DNA from: Pseudidiomarina sp. CB1
Lineage (GTDB): Bacteria; Pseudomonadota; Gammaproteobacteria; Enterobacterales; Alteromonadaceae
Reading direction: 5' to 3'
Assembly (NCBI RefSeq): GCF_024752025.1
Contig: NZ_JANTPU010000002.1
Location: 1-64,000, forward strand
Length of the DNA stretch: 64,000 nt
The notes under the pieces were generated by a model that saw only the letters and a program-made list of their open reading frames with translations, had not been told where the DNA came from and made no database searches. Every line of letters begins with the position of its first letter. Within the stretch, counting starts at the first letter, position 1. The position numbers and the translations under genes are program-made. Shown piece by piece: positions 60,845 to 64,000 of the stretch.

Positions 60845-63511
60845 TTAGCAAGGGTCAGCAGCACCTTTGCGTGAGTAGAACCACCAGGTGATCACGGTGC
60901 ACAGCGCATAGAAGCCGATGAAGGCATACAGCGCACCTGCCACGCTTCCAGTCATCGCAATTGAAGTACCGTAAGCCTTGGGAATAAAGAAGCCACCGTA
61001 AGCGGCGAAGGCTGAGATGAAGCCGATCACCGCTGCCGACTCTTTGTTACCTTCTTTGATGGCAACATCAGTGTCAGCGTGCACACGTTTGCGCTGGTTT
61101 AAGAAGATCACCGGCACCATGCGGAAGGTAGAACCGTTACCGATACCTGTGGCAATAAAGAGCACTAGGAACGAGACGAAGAAGCCCGTGAAGCTGCCGG
61201 CACTGTCACCGAGTGGTAGATAATAAAGTACTCCGATAACGCCCAGAATCATCAATAAGAAATTCCAGAAGGTTACCCGTGCGCCACCAAGTTTGTCGGC
61301 AATAATGCCGCCAGCTGGCCGTGCCAACGCGCCAACCAACGGCCCTAAGAAGGCGTATTTGGTCGGGTCAACTTCAGGGAATAACATACCCGATAGCAGC
61401 GGGAAGCCTGCGGCAAAGCCGATAAAGCTACCAAAAGTGCCTAAGTACAAAATACACATGATCCAGTTGTGAGAGCGTTTGAAAATAACCGCTTGGTCAC
61501 TGAATGACGCCTTGGCAGACGAGATATCATTCATACCAAACCACGCTGCAATAGCCCCGATGGCAATCAGCGGAACCCACAAGAACGCGGCGTTCTGCAA
61601 CCATAACTCGCTACCGGCATTAGCACCGCTGACCACAGCGAGTGGGTCGCCGCCAAATGGGCCAAACACGCTACTGGCAATAACCAATGGTGCAAGCAAT
61701 TGCATCCCAGAAACCCCGAGGTTACCAAGGCCGGCATTCATGCCTAAGGCACTGCCTTTCTCTTTTTGCGGGTAGAAGAAGCTAATATTGGCCATTGAAC
61801 TGGAGAAGTTACCGCCACCAAAGCCGCAAAGAAGCGCCAAAATCAACATAATGATGTACGGCGTATCAGGATTCTGAATGGCAAAACCTATCCACACGCA
61901 CGGAATAAGCAACGACGCCGTAGAAATAGCGGTCCAGCGTCGGCCACCAAAGATCGGTACCATAAAGCTATAGAAGATTCGTAGTGTCGCACCAGATAAT
62001 GCCGGTAATGCCGCAAGCCAGAATAGCTCGTTCGAGGAATAACCGAAGCCAAGCTGCGGCATTTTCACCACTAAGATACTCCAGATGGTCCAGACTGCGA
62101 ACGCTAAGAACAGGTTCGGAATTGAAATCCACAAGTTACGAGTGGCAATTTTTTTACCTTTGGTTTCCCAAAAGTCTTTATCTTCCGGACGCCAGTCATC
62201 AAGGGTGTAATGGTCAGGGGTCGACAGTTCGGGTAAGTCGGTCTGCTCGGAACCACTGAGTAGCTCCATACGTTCGGCACGACGAATGGCGAAATGCATC
62301 CACCACAATGAACCGATGGTAATCGCGAACAGCAGCATGAAAACGCTTTGCCATACGCCAATCACGTCGTTCAACATACCGAAGGTGAGCGGTAAGAAGA
62401 AGCCACCGAGACCACCGATCATACCGACCACACCGCCGACAGCACCGACGCTTTTCGGGTAGTAGACAGGAATATGTTTGAAGACTGCAGCTTTACCTAG
62501 CGACATAAAAAAGCCAAGTACGAAGGTCAGTACCACAAACATCGCCAGCGTGATTTCAAACTGGAAGCGAATTTCGCCGTGGACGCCTTGTACGATGTAC
62601 TCAGTCGATGGATAACTCAACAAGAAAGTACACACGGCAGAGGCAATAAAGGTCCAATACATGACCCGGCGCGCGCCGTATTTATCTGACATCCAACCGC
62701 CGAGAATACGAAACAACGAAGCCGGGATGGTATAGAGCGCGGCAATAATACCGGCTTCTTTGATGCTGAGGTCATACACTTCCATCAGGTAGTGCGGCAG
62801 CCACAAAGCGAGAGCAACGAAGGCACCAAAAACAAAGAAGTAGTACAAACTGAAGCGCCAAACTCGTAACTCCGCGAGCGGTGCCATTTGTTCCCAGAAG
62901 CTTTGCTTCGGTTGTTGGCGACGCTGCTGGGTGAGCGGGTCTTCTTTGGCTAAAACGATAAAGGCGATACCCATGATGCCGATGACGGTCGCATAGACCT
63001 GAGCAGCACCTTGCCACCCCAGTGCGACCAGTAAGAACGGTGCACCGAAGTTGGTGACTGCCGAACCGACGTTACCTGCGCCAAATATACCTAGCGCTGT
63101 ACCTTGTTGCTTACTTTCAAACCAAGCAGAGGTGTAGGTGACACCGACAATAAAGGCACCACCAGCCAAACCAACACCTAATGCGCCAACAAGGAGCATA
63201 TAGTAGCTAGTAGCGAAAGTGAGTAAGTAAACACACAGCGCCGTGGTTAGCATCAAGACGCCGAACACCCAGCGGCCACCAAGGCGGTCGGTCCATATGC
63301 CCAAAAACATACGGCTAATAGAGCCGGTGAGAATCGGCGTTGCCATGAGCAAGCCAAGCTGCGTGTCACTTAGATTAAAATCATCTTTAATCTGAATACC
63401 GATGATCGAGAAAATAGTCCACACAGCAAAACACAGTGTGAACGCAAAAGTGGAGAGCCCAAGCGCACGATAGCGATCAAACTTACTCACGTTTTGTTGC
63501 GGTGTTGTCAT
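60845..63511 (-). CDS. narK: fused double nitrate/nitrite transporter NarK (NarK1-NarK2)
   Basis: An 888-residue tandem of two NarK-type MFS units of about 12 helices each. The first (about 15-420) is NarK1-like (probable nitrate/proton symport), and the second (about 450-885) is NarK2-like (nitrate/nitrite antiport). Both carry the TM2 Arg (ISRMFLGIW; TLRIFYSF), and nitrate signatures GFGGGNFSSSMANISFFYP and GNGSTFRMVPVIF are intact in the second. Such fusions occur in Paracoccus and Marinobacter. ATG 63511 has GAGGAG. Convergent with mogA and divergent from nnrS. Confidence 0.94.
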   Translation of the reverse strand: MTTPQQNVSKFDRYRALGLSTFAFTLCFAVWTIFSIIGIQIKDDFNLSDTQLGLLMATPILTGSISRMFLGIWTDRLGGRWVFGVLMLTTALCVYLLTFATSYYMLLVGALGVGLAGGAFIVGVTYTSAWFESKQQGTALGIFGAGNVGSAVTNFGAPFLLVALGWQGAAQVYATVIGIMGIAFIVLAKEDPLTQQRRQQPKQSFWEQMAPLAELRVWRFSLYYFFVFGAFVALALWLPHYLMEVYDLSIKEAGIIAALYTIPASLFRILGGWMSDKYGARRVMYWTFIASAVCTFLLSYPSTEYIVQGVHGEIRFQFEITLAMFVVLTFVLGFFMSLGKAAVFKHIPVYYPKSVGAVGGVVGMIGGLGGFFLPLTFGMLNDVIGVWQSVFMLLFAITIGSLWWMHFAIRRAERMELLSGSEQTDLPELSTPDHYTLDDWRPEDKDFWETKGKKIATRNLWISIPNLFLAFAVWTIWSILVVKMPQLGFGYSSNELFWLAALPALSGATLRIFYSFMVPIFGGRRWTAISTASLLIPCVWIGFAIQNPDTPYIIMLILALLCGFGGGNFSSSMANISFFYPQKEKGSALGMNAGLGNLGVSGMQLLAPLVIASSVFGPFGGDPLAVVSGANAGSELWLQNAAFLWVPLIAIGAIAAWFGMNDISSAKASFSDQAVIFKRSHNWIMCILYLGTFGSFIGFAAGFPLLSGMLFPEVDPTKYAFLGPLVGALARPAGGIIADKLGGARVTFWNFLLMILGVIGVLYYLPLGDSAGSFTGFFVSFLVLFIATGIGNGSTFRMVPVIFLNQRKRVHADTDVAIKEGNKESAAVIGFISAFAAYGGFFIPKAYGTSIAMTGSVAGALYAFIGFYALCTVITWWFYSRKGAADPC

Positions 63512-63678
63512 AGCCAAGCTCCTCAAGGTACGACGGTGAAGTTAACTCGCTTCAGTCTACTTATTTCTGGGGCTGCGGATAGCTATGAAACGGCGCTACA
63601 ACAGTAGCTTAGCTTGGCTAGTACCGCTTTAGTGGGAACTGAAAATAGTGCTCAAATCACAGTGTTTTTAGGGCCGAT

Positions 63679-63736
63679 TACCTCCTGTTAGGTAGCTCGC
63701 CTACACCTCATTTAAGGTTGAAGGTAATAAGAGGTA
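63679..63736. promoter_or_regulatory. NarL site cluster between narK and nnrS
   Basis: A 7-2-7 pair TACCTCC-TG-TTAGGTA (63679-63694; each half 6 of 7) is followed by a perfect minus-strand heptamer TACCTCT (63730-63736) and an imperfect TACACCT. Located within the 302-base divergent gap, 168 bases from narK and about 120 from nnrS. No good FNR box is seen. Confidence 0.55.
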
Positions 63737-63779
63737 CACCAAGGAAATCAGTGTCGATTGCGTAGCTTTTTGTGTTATA

Positions 63780-63802
63780 AACATAGATACAAAATGCATG
63801 TT
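63780..63802. promoter_or_regulatory. NsrR-like dyad overlapping the nnrS promoter
   Basis: A 23-bp imperfect palindrome running from AACATAGAT to ATGCATGTT. Its minus-strand reading matches the NsrR consensus (AAGATGCATTT-N-AAATGCATCTT form) at about 17 of 23. It abuts TTATAA (63774-63779), a possible -10, and ends 11 bases before the nnrS ATG, the usual place for an NO-relieved repressor site. Confidence 0.45.
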
Positions 63803-63813
63803 AAGGGTGCGTC

Positions 63814-64000
63814 ATGATACAAATCACTGATCTTCAGGTTGAACAAAAAATGTGGCCATTGCTGCGTCAAGCGTTTCGACCCATGTTCTTACTAGGAGCA
63901 ACCTTCAGTGCGCTCGCCATGATGTTATGGTTGTGGGTACTTAGCGGTGCGGTGCAGTTGCCAGTGTTTGCTGATGTGATGTTTTGGCATAGTCACGAAA
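63814..64000 (+). CDS. nnrS: NnrS family protein, 5' part
   Basis: The first 62 codons of an NnrS protein, a haem-copper membrane protein tied to NO metabolism. PLLRQAFRPMFLLGATFSALAMMLWL is the NnrS opening and WHSHE the conserved metal-binding start of the next helix. The gene runs off the window. Divergent from narK with NarL and NsrR-like sites between, consistent with nitrosative stress control. Confidence 0.88.
   Translation, partial: MIQITDLQVEQKMWPLLRQAFRPMFLLGATFSALAMMLWLWVLSGAVQLPVFADVMFWHSHE

Noticed and set aside
1-64000. tRNA, rRNA, CRISPR, insertion sequence or prophage
   Set aside because: No cloverleaf-like arrays, repeated spacers, transposase or integrase other than XerC, or phage structural genes were recognised by reading; a dedicated tRNA scan could not be run.

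Overview
The window is a chromosomal segment of a facultatively anaerobic, denitrifying gammaproteobacterium. The cyaY-hemCDXY block facing lptM-lysA-dapF-DUF484-xerC-yigB-uvrD is a classic gammaproteobacterial arrangement. The mix of this with quinol NO reductase, Nar, NnrS and glutaryl-CoA dehydrogenase suggests the Alteromonadales, perhaps Idiomarinaceae; the family assignment is inference at low confidence. Genes are packed tightly with many 4-20 base overlaps. I see no tRNA, rRNA, CRISPR array, phage or transposase.

Layout. 1-15.4 kb is housekeeping: cytochrome b561 and YceI, the haem operon hemCDXY behind cyaY, lysine/cell-wall genes, xerC, yigB, uvrD, rarD and recQ. 15.4-20.4 kb holds transport and envelope genes: a LysE exporter, a GluR0-like ligand-gated K+ channel, a Vgb-like beta-propeller, dgkA, an unrecognised ATPase-like protein and an MscS channel. 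20.4-25.9 kb carries a FabD-like acyltransferase overlapping a fused E1 alpha-beta 2-oxoacid dehydrogenase, then glutaryl-CoA dehydrogenase and a divergent LysR regulator. 25.9-27.4 kb pairs a YfhL-type ferredoxin with the tRNA hydroxylation enzyme TrhP.

27.4-64 kb is largely an anaerobic respiration island. It starts with moaA-mobA-moaBCDE-modABC behind an FNR box, a NarL 7-2-7 site and a Moco riboswitch. Next come a phenylpyruvate-type decarboxylase, moeA, narL, a degenerate NarK paralogue, narX, narGHJI with a parvulin-type isomerase, tpm, a hipA-hipB toxin-antitoxin pair, norB (qNOR), nrdG-nrdD, hemN, ubiT/ubiU/ubiV, mogA, a fused double NarK and the start of nnrS.

How it works together: NarK imports nitrate and exports nitrite. 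NarGHI reduces nitrate with Moco made by Moa/Mob/Moe/Mog from molybdate taken up by ModABC. NorB removes NO. HemN, UbiTUV and NrdDG supply haem, ubiquinone and deoxynucleotides without oxygen. Candidate FNR boxes (moaA, nrdG/norB, hemN), NarL sites (moaA, narX/narG, narK/nnrS) and an NsrR-like dyad (nnrS) suggest a shared nitrate/anaerobiosis/NO regulon. No nitrite reductase or N2O reductase lies in the window.

The least explained items are the E1-fusion/acyltransferase pair, in which the malonate-binding Arg is replaced; the NarK-like protein with lost nitrate signatures between narL and narX; the unknown ATPase-like protein with MscS; the reversed hipA-hipB locus with its 20-bp operator repeats; and a terminator-like hairpin inside the last codons of dgkA.
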